A stretch of 64,000 nt of DNA, taken from NCBI GenBank assembly GCA_021292165.1, contig CM037888.1, forward strand, positions 29,005,140 to 29,069,139, in the 5' to 3' direction. This document shows positions 43,768-54,046 of the stretch, piece after piece (the first letter of the stretch is position 1; each line of letters begins with the position of its first letter). The position numbers and the translations under genes are program-made. This stretch comes from Shinisaurus crocodilurus (Eukaryota > Chordata > Lepidosauria > Squamata > Shinisauridae). The notes under the pieces are model-generated. The model made no database searches. It worked only from the letters and a program-made list of their open reading frames with translations, and had not been told where the DNA came from.

Positions 43768-43882
43768 CCTATGTCCTCCGCACTCCTCCCGCCCTGCATA
43801 AGGATGCCCGCAATCCTCTGGGTTCACGGGGTTATAGGCACCCTCACAGGACTGCGTTGCCCGACATCTTGCAAGAACTTAG
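43768..43882. mobile_element. fragment of the CCATAGGAT-family element
   Basis: TATCCTATGTCCTCCGCACT, GGATGCCCGCAATCCTCTGG. It abuts the L1 end. Confidence 0.4.
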
Positions 43883-44792
43883 GTACGAGTTATCCAGCTG
43901 CACTTTTAGCTTGTGCAAATGAGCTCAGCTTTGCGCGTTGTGAAGTATTTTTGCTTTGAGGTAGCAAACAAGATCACCCCTTAGGCAGTATTTATTGTCA
44001 ACAACGTGGTTGTACAAAATATATCAGCCAAGGTGGAAATTGACTGGAACAAAGACGGGAGGTTATTAGAGTTCAGAACTGGAGGGAGAAGGAAGGTTGA
44101 AAGTCTCCCCAGCTGAACTGCAAGCATGGCCAGGTCCATCTAAAATGATACAAAGATATGGTTAATGCAAGTCTCCTGTCCATGTCACTTGCAGGGCTTG
44201 GGGGAGATTAGCAAGAGAGGTGTACTTGGAACATCTGCTGAAGCGTTAAGCTGTTGGGCTGAAAAGCAGGAGAACTGGTCCGAGGAGTTGGCATTCCAAG
44301 TAACCCTTAACATTAAGGGCTTGCACTGTGCACAATGTGTCAGTTTTGTTCCGGTAGTCTCCTACTCAGGCTAGCCAGGCAGTAGAAGGCAAATCGGACC
44401 CAGTGGCCTTTGTTCATGCTGCTCCGTAATAGAACAAAAGAGTTGTGGGGGTTGGGTTCATCGCCTGATCTGTTTCCTGCGCCAAACTTTTCAACGTGGA
44501 TTGTTACACTGTAACTAGAGAGGCACTTTTTTCAGTGTCTTGACAAATGAAATTATTTTACATCGATTTAATTTTCCTACCAATGACAGCTCTCTCTTCC
44601 TGCACACACGCGCGCATGGGACGTGCCGACAAAAAGTTGCAGTGCTTCCTCACCTCCTAACAGGAGTGCTCCTGTTCAGGTTGCCAGCCATGCCCCTCTC
44701 TAGAAGACTCTATTCCTGGGGTCTCCAATTGGTGCCCACAGACACCTCTCGTGGTGCCTGTCAAGCTCCTTGCTACTCCTGATTATTGTAAA
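43883..44792. other. no gene recognised
   Basis: Short ORFs only; no named repeat. Confidence 0.4.
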
Positions 44793-44908
44793 GGCACTAT
44801 GCAAGTTTAGACAGAAAAAGGGCCTACACCTCTCAGCTATACTGGCTGGGGCATGCTGGGAGTTGTAGGCCTTTTTTCTGTCTAAACTTACAGAGGATTG
44901 CACCCTAA
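44793..44908. mobile_element. hairpin MITE (GTTTAGACAG family)
   Basis: GCAAGTTTAGACAGAAAAAG to TTTCTGTCTAAACTTACAG, inner GGGGCATGCTGGGAGTTGTA. Confidence 0.65.
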
Positions 44909-46096
44909 ATTACTTCTTCTTCTTTTCTTTTTTTTTAGCTTCATCAGTTTGCCATAGGAAATGACTGGTTTGTGACAGGCCACACCCACCATGCCAGCCA
45001 TTTTGTGAGAGTGCCCATGACACTCTCTCAAAATTCCAAATGTGCCCGCCAACCTAAAAAGATTGGGGGGTCTCCTGCAGTATTCCACCACCCAAACACT
45101 CACCCCCGTTTTCTTTTCTCATTGGCACTCAACATTTTATAGCTCCTGAGCATTCTCAGTCCTCACTGGGCAGGGTTGTGGGGTGTGTGTGTTGGCACTG
45201 GGGTCTGTCCCCTTAGTTTTTGTCTAAAGCAATAAAAGTTGTTTTTTGCTGCAAAAGGCTAAAACACCTGCACCTCTGGATTCCCCCCCCCCCAAAAAAA
45301 GTTTTTAATATTTCTGCATAAAAAACTTTTAGAACTTTCTCGGGGTTCTCCTGAACATGCTGATTACCTCCTATTTTTAATCAGCACTCACCCCCTAAGT
45401 TTGCTATTAGAGGGTTTGCTATAAGATCAGCAGCTTTATTCCCCCACCCCACCTTCAAACTAGATTGGCAGCCCTTTGGTGAAGAAAGCACTGGGTTTCA
45501 TTTCCCCCCACAATGGCAGAATGCAATTCAGCTGGCTCACCTTCAACAAAGGGCCAGGAGTGTGGCCCTATGACAACCAATTAACTTAAGATTTTGTGAA
45601 GCAACTGACAGCACTAACGATCACGCATTAAGAACAGGCCACCGTACAAAAGTTTTGCTGCACACAGCTCCCAAGACTGTGCTTGTGGTCACAGTTAAGC
45701 CTCAAGTGTGGACAAACCCGGGATGGAGGACCCTCAGAACTTCACATTCTTGCTACGCAACAGGCTTTTCCTTCACAAAGTCTAGGCTGAGACTCTGAAC
45801 AAAGAGAAATAAGAGAAGGAAGACATCAAGTCTTCCGCTGGGTCTTGTGTGGGCACCGTTTACAAACTGTCCATCCAGCGAAGGGGAGGCAGTTTGGAAG
45901 AGGGTTACAAAACAACAACAACACGTGTAAGATGGCTGGAACAAGGTTCCATTTTGCCTGTTTCTCATGTCTGTGGTAACTTCTGGTGGTGGAATTGGGG
46001 GAGACGGACGAAGGAACAGCATGTTTACTTTTTAATCTCAGAGTGGGTGGCATCTGACGCAGTATCCTGATTGGCTGAAAGACAATAAAAACTGGA
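44909..46096. other. no gene recognised
   Basis: Unique-looking DNA. The overlapping ORFs at 45753-46206 show no family. Confidence 0.4.
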
Positions 46097-46384
46097 CAGT
46101 AATAACTTGGGTTGCAAGCATATGGTAATTCGTTCCGGAAACGTGCTTGCAATCCAAAGCACTTGTATATCAAAGCAAAAATTCCCCATAAGAAATTTGT
46201 ACACATATTTTTAATTTAAGCTGCAATAAAGAATGATAGTGTAAAGTCTTCATTTTCCTTGACCGTACTACAGTACTTGTATTGCAAGATGTCGCTTGTT
46301 TATCAAGTTAAATTTTATTTTAAAAATTTGCTTGTCTTGCAAAACACTTGCAGACCAAGCTACTTGCAATCCAAGGTTTTACTG
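46097..46384 (-). mobile_element. pogo/Tigger-like MITE, slightly longer copy
   Basis: CAGTAATAACTTGGGTTGC to CAATCCAAGGTTTTACTG. It carries an extra stretch near 46225-46260 not present in the other copies. The left TA is mutated. Confidence 0.8.
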
Positions 46385-46426
46385 TATACCCTTTGCAGTA
46401 GTGAGAAGTGAGTCCCCACTGGATCA

Positions 46427-46605
46427 ATAAGAACGTAAGAAGAGCCCTGCTGGATCAGACAATCTAGTTCAGCATTCTGTTCACTCAACCAGCTGCCCAC
46501 GGGATCTCACAAGCAGGACCTGAGTGCCACAGCACCCTCCCGCCCATGTTCCCCAGCAACTGCAGTACATAGGCATACTGCCTCTGATCCTGGAGGGAGC
46601 ATATA
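46427..46605 (-). mobile_element. CR1-type LINE 3' end, minus strand
   Basis: ATAAGAACGTAAGAAGAGCC and CAGCATTCTGTTCACTCAAC, then GCATACTGCCTCTGATCCTG. Confidence 0.65.
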
Positions 46606-47074
46606 GCCAATCATCCCATGTAGTGCTGCTGGAGGTAAAACCCTTGGGTCACATGGGTGGTGGGAGTGGCTCAGTCACTTGGGATGCCTCAGGCTGGCCT
46701 GGCTGCTCCTCAGAATAATTTGTGCCATTCATCCCTCTCTAGAAGCCTTCGCACATGCTCAGAGGTTCTCTCATCCCCAGTATTTTTTACACCTTTCCCC
46801 CATCACTTGCTGGAGAAAGTTTTGCCTGATGAATTTTGGTCTGCTCTCCCCACCACTAGCTGGTTGCGGGATGATGATGAGGAGAAGCACCTATAATTTA
46901 AAACTTAATAAACAATTAAAAGGACATGTGAACTGGCTACGCTAGTCAAAAGCAAACATTCCTTTCTTTCAAGAGCAGAGCGCTTGACCTGTGTGGATAA
47001 CATTTTGCCATAGAAATTACCAGGTAAATTAAAAACGTAAAACATCATCAACACTGCTTAAAATGCACTTAGGG
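46606..47074. other. no feature recognised
   Basis: Nothing named. Confidence 0.35.
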
Positions 47075-47200
47075 TGAAACCCAATGCATGTTTAGACAGG
47101 AAAAAAGTCCTACAACTCCCAACATTCCTCAGTTGGCTGGGGAATGCTGGGGATTGTAGGGCCTTTTTGTGTCTCAACATGCATAGGATTGTGCCGGTAA
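47075..47200. mobile_element. hairpin MITE (GTTTAGACAG family)
   Basis: ATGCATGTTTAGACAGGAAA and GTGTCTCAACATGCATAGGA ends; inner CCTACAACTCCCAACATTCC. Confidence 0.65.
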
Positions 47201-47314
47201 GAACAAATCACATTAAAGAATGAGCCTTAATGTTTCGGGGCTGCCCCAGTCTATGCTTCCTTCGGATTAAATCCCATTGACTTTAGCTAGGCCCATTTTC
47301 ATGTTGTTGTTGTT

Positions 47315-47320
47315 GTTGTT

Positions 47321-47351
<31 letters not shown>

Positions 47352-47425
47352 ATTTATCTAAAGTAATTTTATGCCACTCCTCAGCCAAAAAAGCTCCCAG
47401 AGAGCGGCTTACAAACAGTGCATCA
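47315..47425. repeat. (ATC)n microsatellite at a LINE tail
   Basis: (GTT)n then (ATC)n at 47305-47350, followed by TTATGCCACTCCTCAGCC and AGAGAGCGGCTTACAAACAG, the start of an L2-type tail on the minus strand. Confidence 0.6.
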
Positions 47426-47439
47426 AACAAGCCCAACAC

Positions 47440-48560
47440 GATCAGAGGCGGGCTGCGCAAAGCTGGCTGAGAATCCCTTCGCCCTCCGCTTTACGGACAC
47501 ACCTTCAATCGAGCGGAGCCCAGGATGCTGCTCGCCCCGCCCGTCCTCGACGCCTCTGGGCAACAATTATTATGATTACTGCTCACTCAGTCAGAGCTGG
47601 AAAGAGAAACACACTCTGCACGCGCGCAGGGGCGCCTTCATCTCCATCTCCTCCTCCTCCTCCTCCTCCTTTATCTCGTCGCAGGCACAAACTCCCTCCT
47701 GCTGCAGGCGCAGGTGTGGCGGCCCGGCCCGAATTCAGCCCTGCCTGGCCGAGCGCCCGGCTGCGCCTGCTCGCCGCGGCTCGGGCTCCTCCTCTGCCCT
47801 CCCCTTCGCGCGCCCTGATCCGGCTCTGATCCGAGCAGAAAGAAGGACGGGCGGCGGACGCCAGGCAGGCGGAGAAGAAGGAGAAGAAGCGGCGGCGGCG
47901 GCGGCGGCTTCTCGTCTTTCCCTGCGCCGCCCCCGGGCTGCCTCCGCCCGGGCTGGGCGCGCCGCGTCTGCCAGCCACGATGCGCCCCTTCGCCTCGCCG
48001 GGGCGGCGGCCCGCGATGCTCTCCGGGCTCCTGCTCGCGCTCCAGCTGCTCCTGCTGGTGCTGCCGCCGCCGCCGCCCGCCGCCGCCGCCGCGCCGCCCT
48101 CGGTCTCCGTCTCCGCAGCCGCCTCCAACAGCAGCAGCAGCCGCCCCGGCCTGCCCGTCTCCACGGCGCCCGCCGCCGGCAATTCCAGCGGGGGTGCGCA
48201 GCTGAGCCCCGTCTCGGCTCTGCTGCGGGACTTGCCCGCGCTCAAGGCCGCGGTCATCGGTGCGTGCGCGGCCAGCGCCGGCCTCATCGCCTGCCTGCTC
48301 TTCCGCGTCCTCAGGTGCGGCGGGGATGCAGGGGCGGCGCGGGGGGTGGGGTGGGGGTGGGGGTGGGTTGCCAGCGTCTCCGCCGGCCCTTTGCTCCGGT
48401 GCCTTAAAGAGAGGCGTGAGGAGGTCAGGCCTCCTTCGGGAGCTTTGCACCTGCTGGTTTCGGAGGCTCCAGCGGGCTCTCGCAGGCGCAGGTCCCGCTC
48501 TTCCTCCCCGCCCCCGAATTAGTTGGCAACCTCATGCGGGGGGAGAGGTGGTCGTGGTGG
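47440..48560 (+). promoter_or_regulatory. FAM174B: CpG island and promoter region of FAM174B
   Basis: A sharp rise in GC and CpG surrounds exon 1, against AT-rich repeat DNA on both sides. It has no nested transposon, contains GC-box-like CCCCGCCC words (47537) and a (CTC)n tract at 47649-47672, and shows no TATA box at a suitable distance. This is typical of a housekeeping-type CpG promoter. The transcription start cannot be placed from sequence alone; it should lie upstream of 47980. Confidence 0.7.
47980..48314 (+). CDS. FAM174B: FAM174B exon 1 (signal peptide to membrane span)
   Basis: Encodes residues 1-112 of a small type I membrane protein of the FAM174 family, reported to act at the Golgi and plasma membrane and to support Golgi structure. 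A hydrophobic signal segment (about 13-28, LLLALQLLLLVL) is followed by Pro and Ala runs (29-40), a Ser-rich lumenal part with two N-glycosylation sequons (N50, N68), the family word LRDLPALK (82-89) and a transmembrane helix at about 90-108 ending LIACLLFRVLR. The exon ends ..CTCAG and the intron begins GTGCGG; Arg112 is split AG/G. Start 47980 has A at -3. A second in-frame ATG at 48016 (M13) would still leave a signal peptide, so the true start is uncertain. The long frames on other strands here are by-products of GC richness. Identification rests mainly on exon 2. Confidence 0.85.
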
Positions 48561-48807
48561 GGGGATTTTCTCCGACGGTGGCGTTTAAAGGGAGGGGGGA
48601 CAATAGGAGTGATTTTATATAACGGTTTTGGAATATTGTAAAGTGCATCGTGCATGTTGGCTCGGTAATCCTTACAGCAACCTTGACCAGGTAAGGCAGT
48701 GTGTCATCCCTACTTTATACTATATACTTTTGTTCAGAGGTACAGTATATAAATGTATCCCTCTATATGGACAGCTGTATGAATTGACTCCTGTTGTTAA
48801 AGGGAAA

Positions 48808-49002
48808 GGCCGTAGCTCAGTGGCAGAGGCCCTGCTTTGCATGCAGGAGGTCCCAGGTTCCGTCCCCAGCGGCACCTCCAGGTAGGGGTGGAAAAACTCC
48901 TGCCTGAAACCCCGGAGAGCCGTTGCTGCTGATCAGTGTCGGCAATACTGCGTTAGGTGGACCCAGGGTCTGACTCAGTACAAAGCAGCTTCCTATGCTC
49001 CT
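48808..49002 (+). mobile_element. tRNA-Ala-derived SINE
   Basis: Head GGCCGTAGCTCAGTGGCAGA with anticodon loop TTTGCAT (TGC, Ala-type) and B-box-like AGGTTCCGTCCCC. The body ends GACTCAGTACAAAGCAGCTT, CCTATG. The fused body and decayed stems show it is a SINE, not a working tRNA gene. Confidence 0.75.
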
Positions 49003-49094
49003 GGACATGAATGAGGCTTGGAGAGAGCAGCTTGCCTGCGGCCGCCTCTCGACACCGCTTCATGTTCAAAGAGGCTTCCTACCTTCCTACAGCC

Positions 49095-49210
49095 TCCTCC
49101 ACCCTGGTGCCCTCCAGATGTGTTGGACCACAATTCCCATCGTCCAGCCAGCATAGCTGTTGGCCATGCTCGCTGGGGATAATGGGAGTTGCGGCCCAAG
49201 ACATCAGGGT
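49095..49210. mobile_element. old hAT-like hairpin MITE
   Basis: CCACCCTGGTGCCCTCCAGA, TGTGTTGGACCACAATTCCC and an inverted partner ATGGGAGTTGCGGCCCAA, ACATCAGGGTGG. Confidence 0.6.
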
Positions 49211-49440
49211 GGAGGGGGCAGCAACAGAACCAGCAGTGGGGAGCCACCTGTGGCCTTGTCAGCGGAGCATCCACTGGGAACGGCAGGAAGGAAAAGGCTT
49301 GGCCAGGACCAAGTTGAGGGCTGCTGTGACATCGGCATCCGGTGCACCAATCCTTGTCCTCGGCCATTTCCCGTTTGCATGTTTGAAAATCTCAGGGCTG
49401 TCGTGGCAAGCTAGGCCGTGTGGCTGACGGACACTCTAAA

Positions 49441-49577
49441 CCAGCCCTCCCCAAGCTGGTGCCCGCCAGATCTGTTGGGACTGCAACTCCCATCATTCCC
49501 AGTGGCCATGCTGGCTGGGAATGATGGGAGTTGCAGTCCCAACAGATCTGGCGGGCACCAGCTTGGGGAGGGCTGCT
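49441..49577. mobile_element. hAT-like hairpin MITE, near-perfect arms
   Basis: CAGCCCTCCCCAAGCTGGTG to CACCAGCTTGGGGAGGGCTG, with GACTGCAACTCCCATCATTC mirrored inside. The arms match almost base for base around TGGCCATGC. Confidence 0.8.
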
Positions 49578-49779
49578 CCGAACAGCATTCTGGGTCTGCA
49601 AGGCTAAGCTCTCCCCACTCCTGACTTTTCTTCCAGGTCGGGAAGGAATTGGAAGCTGGTTCATATCAGGTTGGCCTATCTGCCTGTGCAAGCTCACAGT
49701 TGGCAGTGTCTCTCGGGCGAAGCAAGGCCTTTCCCAGCACCTGCCACTATGCTTAGCTATGGCCACTTCCCCATGCCTT

Positions 49780-50020
49780 ATTCATTTCTTTATTTTATTT
49801 ATATCCTGCCTTTTTTCTCCCCTGCAAGGAACCCCAGCTAGCTTACATAATCCTCCTCTCCATTTTAACCTCACAACAACCCTGTGAGGTGGGTTACTCT
49901 GAGAGGCAGCGACTGGCCAAAGCCACCCAGTGAGCTTCATGGCCGAGTGGGGGACTAGAACCCAGATCTCCCGAGTCCCAGTTCCAACACTCTGACCGCT
50001 GCGCCGCACTGGCTCCTATA
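49780..50020 (-). mobile_element. MIR-like CORE SINE, minus strand
   Basis: ATTTATATCCTGCCTTTTTT, CACAACAACCCTGTGAGGTG, head (reverse complement GAGCCAGTGCGGCGCAGCGG). Confidence 0.8.
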
Positions 50021-50512
50021 TGCCCAAGGATGCAATGCGTGGAAAAAGCCACATCAGACCTGGTTGTTCTTCGGGTTTTTTTAAATTTATTGCTTTCAGG
50101 AAACATCTGTGACCAAATATATCCTGCTTCCAAAAATTCCTGGAAATCAGTCATGGATATCCCCCCCCCCTGCAGAAATGTTTTGGTGGAGGAAAACGAT
50201 AGTCGAACCCAGCTTTAGTACTTAGGGGCAGGCAGTGGCAGTGGATGGGGGGGGACGGGACGGACGACCATTCCAGAGCAATTGGCAGCAGTTTTTTAAG
50301 TGCCTGGTACACGGAGCAAAACGCCCCAGTTTGCTCTGTTCATTCTGTTCCTGGCAGTGGTAACTAGTCTTTCTGGTATGAGTCATCCTTCTTTCCTCTC
50401 TTAAAAAGGGGCCGAGCAGGTGTGTGTTGGCGTGAAAAGGACGAGGAAATGTGAGGTCCCTCGTCACCTCTGAATGCTACAGTTCTGTTTTTTCCCATTG
50501 CTTTGCAGGTTT
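50021..50512. other. no gene recognised
   Basis: 50020-50150 resembles 20395-20520 (GATGCAATGCGTGGAAAAAG, CCACATCAGACCTGGTTGTT), an unnamed interspersed repeat next to a SINE in both places. The rest is unassigned. Confidence 0.45.
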
Positions 50513-50760
50513 TATTTATTTACGTATTTCATTTATATTTATATCCCACCTTTTCCCCTCTTGCAAGGAACCCAAGGTGGCTTACATGGCTCTCCGCCTC
50601 TCCACTTTATCCTCACAACAACCCTGTGGGGTAGGTTAGGCTGAGAGTCTGTGACTGGCCCAAAGTCACCCAGTGAGCTTCATGGCCGAGTGGGGGACTC
50701 GAACCCGGATCTCCCGAGTCCCAGTCCCAGCACTCTAACCGCTGCGCTGCACTGGCTCTT
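50513..50760 (-). mobile_element. MIR-like CORE SINE, minus strand
   Basis: TATATTTATATCCCACCTTT, CACAACAACCCTGTGGGGTA, head (reverse complement CCAGTGCAGCGCAGCGGTTA). Confidence 0.8.
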
Positions 50761-51016
50761 TGCAGCTTGTCGCTGCCCGATGTTTGTGAGAAGTGACGGG
50801 ACGGGAGAGCCGTTAGCATTGGAAATGTGCATCGGACACTGCCTTATGCTGACTCAGACCATTGGTCCTGCTAAGCCAGGGGTGTCAAACCTCTTTCTGC
50901 CCAAAATTCAATTTTGGAGAAGCTCTTGGGGGGGATGCATTCCAGTGCTGGGCGGGGCCAAAGGCAAAAGTGGGGGAAGCCAAGTTAGAATGAGATGCCA
51001 ACATATTGTAGCTTAC

Positions 51017-51660
51017 GGGCACGATCCTATGCGTGTTTAAAGTTGGTAATACAATGGCTTCATAAACCAGTGTTTTGGTCTTCTTACAAATATCCCGATC
51101 CTCGAACACTCTATGTTTCATTCGAGAAAATGCGGCACTTGCGGAGCTCAGACGATGCTGGATTTCACTGTCGATGTTAGCTGTAACAGAAAGATAGCTG
51201 CCAAGATAGAGAAAATGATCGACATTTTCCAGTATTGTCCCGCCAAGCTGGATCTAAATGGAGGTTGGCCTTTCACAAAGGTTCCATGGACTTTGAAGAA
51301 GCCCGAGTGCAAGGTGAAAGGGAGAAACGTACTAGGCGAAAAGCACGTCAAATGAATCCTTTACAGGACCATCTTCTATCTGGTAACCTGTGTCCTCACT
51401 GTGGGAAGCTGTGTGGATCTAGAATTGGCCTCCACAGTCACTTACGGACCCATCGCTAGAGTCTACACAATCTTCTTTAGAATTTCCTCCTTTTATCCCG
51501 GAAGACAATCTTACTCGGTCACGAGTGATCGCCTGATGATGCGTGTTTAGACAGAGAAAAGGCCTACAACTCCCAGCATGCTCCAGCCAGCGTCGCTGGC
51601 TGGAGCATGCTGGGAGTTGTAGGCCTTTTCTCTGTCTAAACATGCATAGGATTGTGCCTT
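51017..51660. mobile_element. hairpin MITE split by an RTE-type LINE
   Basis: The left end GGGCACGATCCTATGCGTGT stops at 51039. The element resumes at 51539 and runs through GGCCTACAACTCCCAGCATG and its mirror to CATGCATAGGATTGTGCC. Confidence 0.8.
51040..51538 (+). pseudogene. RTE-type LINE ORF C-terminus, twin-primed (5' inverted)
   Basis: A 499-bp insertion flanked by an 11-bp TSD atgcgtgttta (51029-51039, 51539-51549). The right part (about 51180-51538, plus) encodes SKWRLAFHKGSMDFEEARV and ends in a C2H2-like finger CPHCGKLCGSRIGLHSHLRT, then a stop and a short ATG-rich tail. The left part (51178-51040, minus) encodes RT-thumb words FEDRDICKKTKTLVYEAIVL. So the 5' part is inverted, as expected from twin priming. 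Finger-ended ORFs of this type occur in RTE-like elements; the exact clade is not certain. Confidence 0.75.
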
Positions 51661-51840
51661 AAAGCTCTTAACTGAGGAGAGGCATTTCAGAGGCATTTTT
51701 TAAAAGCAGAACATCGAGTAATTATTGACACACACTGTGTGTGCATGCGCAGGAATCCAGGGCGTTGCCATATACCCATCAGACCATTGGTGCAGCTATC
51801 TCAGCGTTGGGTACACTGACTGGTAGCATTTCTCCAGGTT
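51661..51840. other. no feature recognised
   Basis: Nothing named. Confidence 0.35.
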
Positions 51841-52011
51841 TTCATAGATTTCATAGATCATAGAGTTGGAAGGAGCCTGCAAGGCTATCGAGTCCAACCC
51901 CCTGCTCAATGCAGGAAACTAGAGGAGGGGTCTCCCATCCAAGTAATAACCAGGCCTGACCCTGCTTAGCTTTCCACGCTCAGACAAGCTGAGCCAGCAT
52001 GAGCCACAGGC
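51841..52011 (-). mobile_element. 5S-rRNA-derived SINE with CR1-type tail, minus strand
   Basis: The reverse complement has GGAAAGCTAAGCAGGGTCAG, CCTGGTTATTACTTGGATGG, GAGAC and the tail TGTGATC-like TCATAGATCATAGAGTTGG (forward). Nearly identical to 27481-27650. Confidence 0.85.
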
Positions 52012-52122
52012 CTCAGGGAGGATCCTTTCTCAGCCCCACCTGGAGGTGCCAGAGGTTGAACCGGGGACTTTTTGCAGGCAATGCATGTGCTCTAACCATT
52101 GAACTGCAACCTTCCCTGAACA
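52012..52122 (-). mobile_element. tRNA-derived SINE head, minus strand
   Basis: The reverse complement reads GGTTGCAGTTCAATGGTTAG, AGCACATGCATTGCCTGC, GGTTCAACC. It directly abuts the 5S-type SINE. Confidence 0.6.
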
Positions 52123-52660
52123 TGATGCGCGCCCATCTCTTCTTTGCCCAGGAAACCCGCTTGAGGACTTGGTTTCCAGCAGGGGTGGGCAACAAGTGAC
52201 CCTCCTCCAGATCAGAGGCAGGGAAGCTCAGGTTCCGGAGGGCAAATTTGGTCCTCCTGGAGTGCCAGTCTGCTCCTTAAGGGTTTCACCGTTGGCCCCG
52301 CCCCCTTTCCTCCAACTGCCGATGGTTTTGGGTCCCGTCCCACCCCAATTCTAAAAGGTGAAATCATTCCTCGATTAATCGGTTTGTTTAATTAATGCAG
52401 CCTTTCAAAAAAATGCCTGTGGCCATCTCCCGTGGTGGTGAATTCCATAAGTTAGTTCTGCATTATGTGAAAAGGTGTGATCCGTGTTCATTTCTGAATT
52501 TGTACCCCCACGGCTTGTTGCCCACCAGGTCCTCAGCGCAGAGTAACAACATCTTAAAATGCCATTTCAGCTTCTCATCGTTCCATCCCTATAGTAACCG
52601 TCCTTTGCCCTCATCATGGTGCTGCCGTAGCCCCCTTTCTGTTGACATCATCTAACGCGG
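52123..52660. other. no gene recognised
   Basis: CR1-like words (CATCTCCCGTGGTGGTGAAT, TCCATAAGTTAG) at 52420-52470 suggest an old minus-strand/plus-strand LINE remnant. The rest is unassigned. Confidence 0.35.
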
Positions 52661-52788
52661 TCTCCCCCAACCTGGTGCTCTCTAGATGTGTTGGACTGCA
52701 ATTCCCATCGTCCCCAGCCAGCGTGGCCATTGGAGTTGCATCCCAATACATCCGGAGAGCACCAGGTTGGGGAAGTCTGATCTAACTT
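52661..52788. mobile_element. hAT-like hairpin MITE
   Basis: CCCAACCTGGTGCTCTCTAG and GAGAGCACCAGGTTGGGGAA with GGACTGCAATTCCCATCGTC inside. Confidence 0.7.
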
Positions 52789-53332
52789 ATCAGGCCCTTT
52801 CCTGCCATTTTGTACCTGTTTAAAGAATACCCACGCCACGATTTCACACGAGGATGGGGTCTGAGGTGGGGGCTGATTTATTATTTCCAGTGGAGTGTGG
52901 AGCCAGTCAGGACTAGTCTCCGGCCAGTGCTCCAGCCTCCTGCAGATACTGGAGCTGCAGCTGAGAATGGCTCTGAAGTAGCAAGGAGTACGGTACTATA
53001 TATTTCCCCTGCATCAAAGCTACTTTCACAAAGTGGTGGTACTGCGGGCAAACCATGGGGAGGAGCACCGGCCCCGGACCTTTTACTTAGTGGGGTGAAG
53101 AGTGGAGTGTTTAATCCTTAGGGCTGTTTGACTAAGAATAGATTAAAGGCTCAAGATTAGCCCAAAGAGCTAGCAAGTTGAGACTAGTGATTTTAGCCAT
53201 CACATGATAAGAGCGGCTGATCTTCATGTGACTTGGTGCTTTGGCAAAGCAGCCACTGCTGAAGGAACAGGCTGAGACTGGGCGTAGGGGTTGTCTCTCC
53301 TAGCTGGCTTTGAACTGTGTTCTAAGATTAAG

Positions 53333-53334
<2 letters not shown>
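52789..53334. other. unassigned, one orphan reading frame
   Basis: A plus frame (52810-53121, 103 codons) has no recognised domain, no repeat identity and no splice support, so I do not call it a gene. Confidence 0.4.

Positions 53335-53372
<38 letters not shown>
53333..53372. repeat. (CG)n/(CA)n microsatellite
   Basis: CG dinucleotides then uninterrupted CA repeats. Confidence 0.9.
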
Positions 53373-53373
<1 letters not shown>

Positions 53374-53402
53374 CCTCCCAGGAAAATAGCAAAAGGAAGA
53401 TA

Positions 53403-53652
53403 CAGTAATACCTTGGATTGCAAGTAACTTGGTTTGAGAACATTTTGCAAGACAAGCAAATTTTTAAATATTTATTTAATATTTTTTTACTTGATATACA
53501 AGCGACGTCTTGCAATACAAGTACTGTAGTACGGCTTAAATTAAAAATCTCTGTACACATTTTTTGGGGGGGATTTTGTTTTGATATAAGAGTGTTTTGG
53601 ATTACAAGCACGTTTCCAGAACGAATTATGCTCTCAATCCAAGGCATGACTA
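53403..53652 (-). mobile_element. pogo/Tigger-like MITE, minus strand
   Basis: CAGTAATACCTTGGATTGC to CAATCCAAGGCATGAC. The last bases of the right end are lost. Confidence 0.85.
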
Positions 53653-54046
53653 GCTTTGAATCCTTTGCCAGACACTCGTCCCAGAAGTTCCTGCTCTACA
53701 TCCCAGCTCTCTGGTGCAGCTTCCTTTTGCATTGTTATTGTGTAGTGCCATCAGTGTGCACGGTGCTTCAGAGTACAAGACAGGTCCCTGCCCCAAGGAG
53801 CTTCCAGTCTAAAATTCAGCACAGGGAAAACCTTGGAGAAAGGGGAGGGGGAGTGGAGGTGGGGTTAATCAAGGAAGGAATATGCGGTTGCTTCTTACTT
53901 GCACGTACTTTACTCTTAGTTGCAGCAGGGTGCGGGAGCTTGGTGGTTGTGTCAAAAAGGCTTCACTGAAAAGGTGGCTTTGAGGAGGGGTTTGAAGGAC
54001 ATCACACAGGGGTTTGGGGAGGAAGTTCCACAGACCCTCAGCTGGC
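53653..54046. other. LINE-like remnant, no gene
   Basis: CACGGTGCTTCAGAGTACAA and CCCCAAGGAGCTTCCAGTCT resemble an old L2-type 3' region. Not secure. Confidence 0.35.

Noticed and set aside
47418..48407. Longest open frame in the window (329 codons, plus) across FAM174B exon 1
   Set aside because: It is in a different frame from the FAM174B exon, has no domain, and its Ala/Arg-rich composition is what CpG-island DNA gives in any frame.
47583..48450. Minus-strand frames of 234 and 259 codons opposite exon 1
   Set aside because: Arg/Gly/Pro-rich shadows of the CpG island; no family resemblance.
48808..48880. A working tRNA-Ala gene
   Set aside because: The sequence passes into a SINE body without a terminator and its arms are mismatched; related copies are dispersed.
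52810..53121. 103-codon plus frame
   Set aside because: No domain, no orthologue recognised, no splice sites; kept only as an unassigned stretch.
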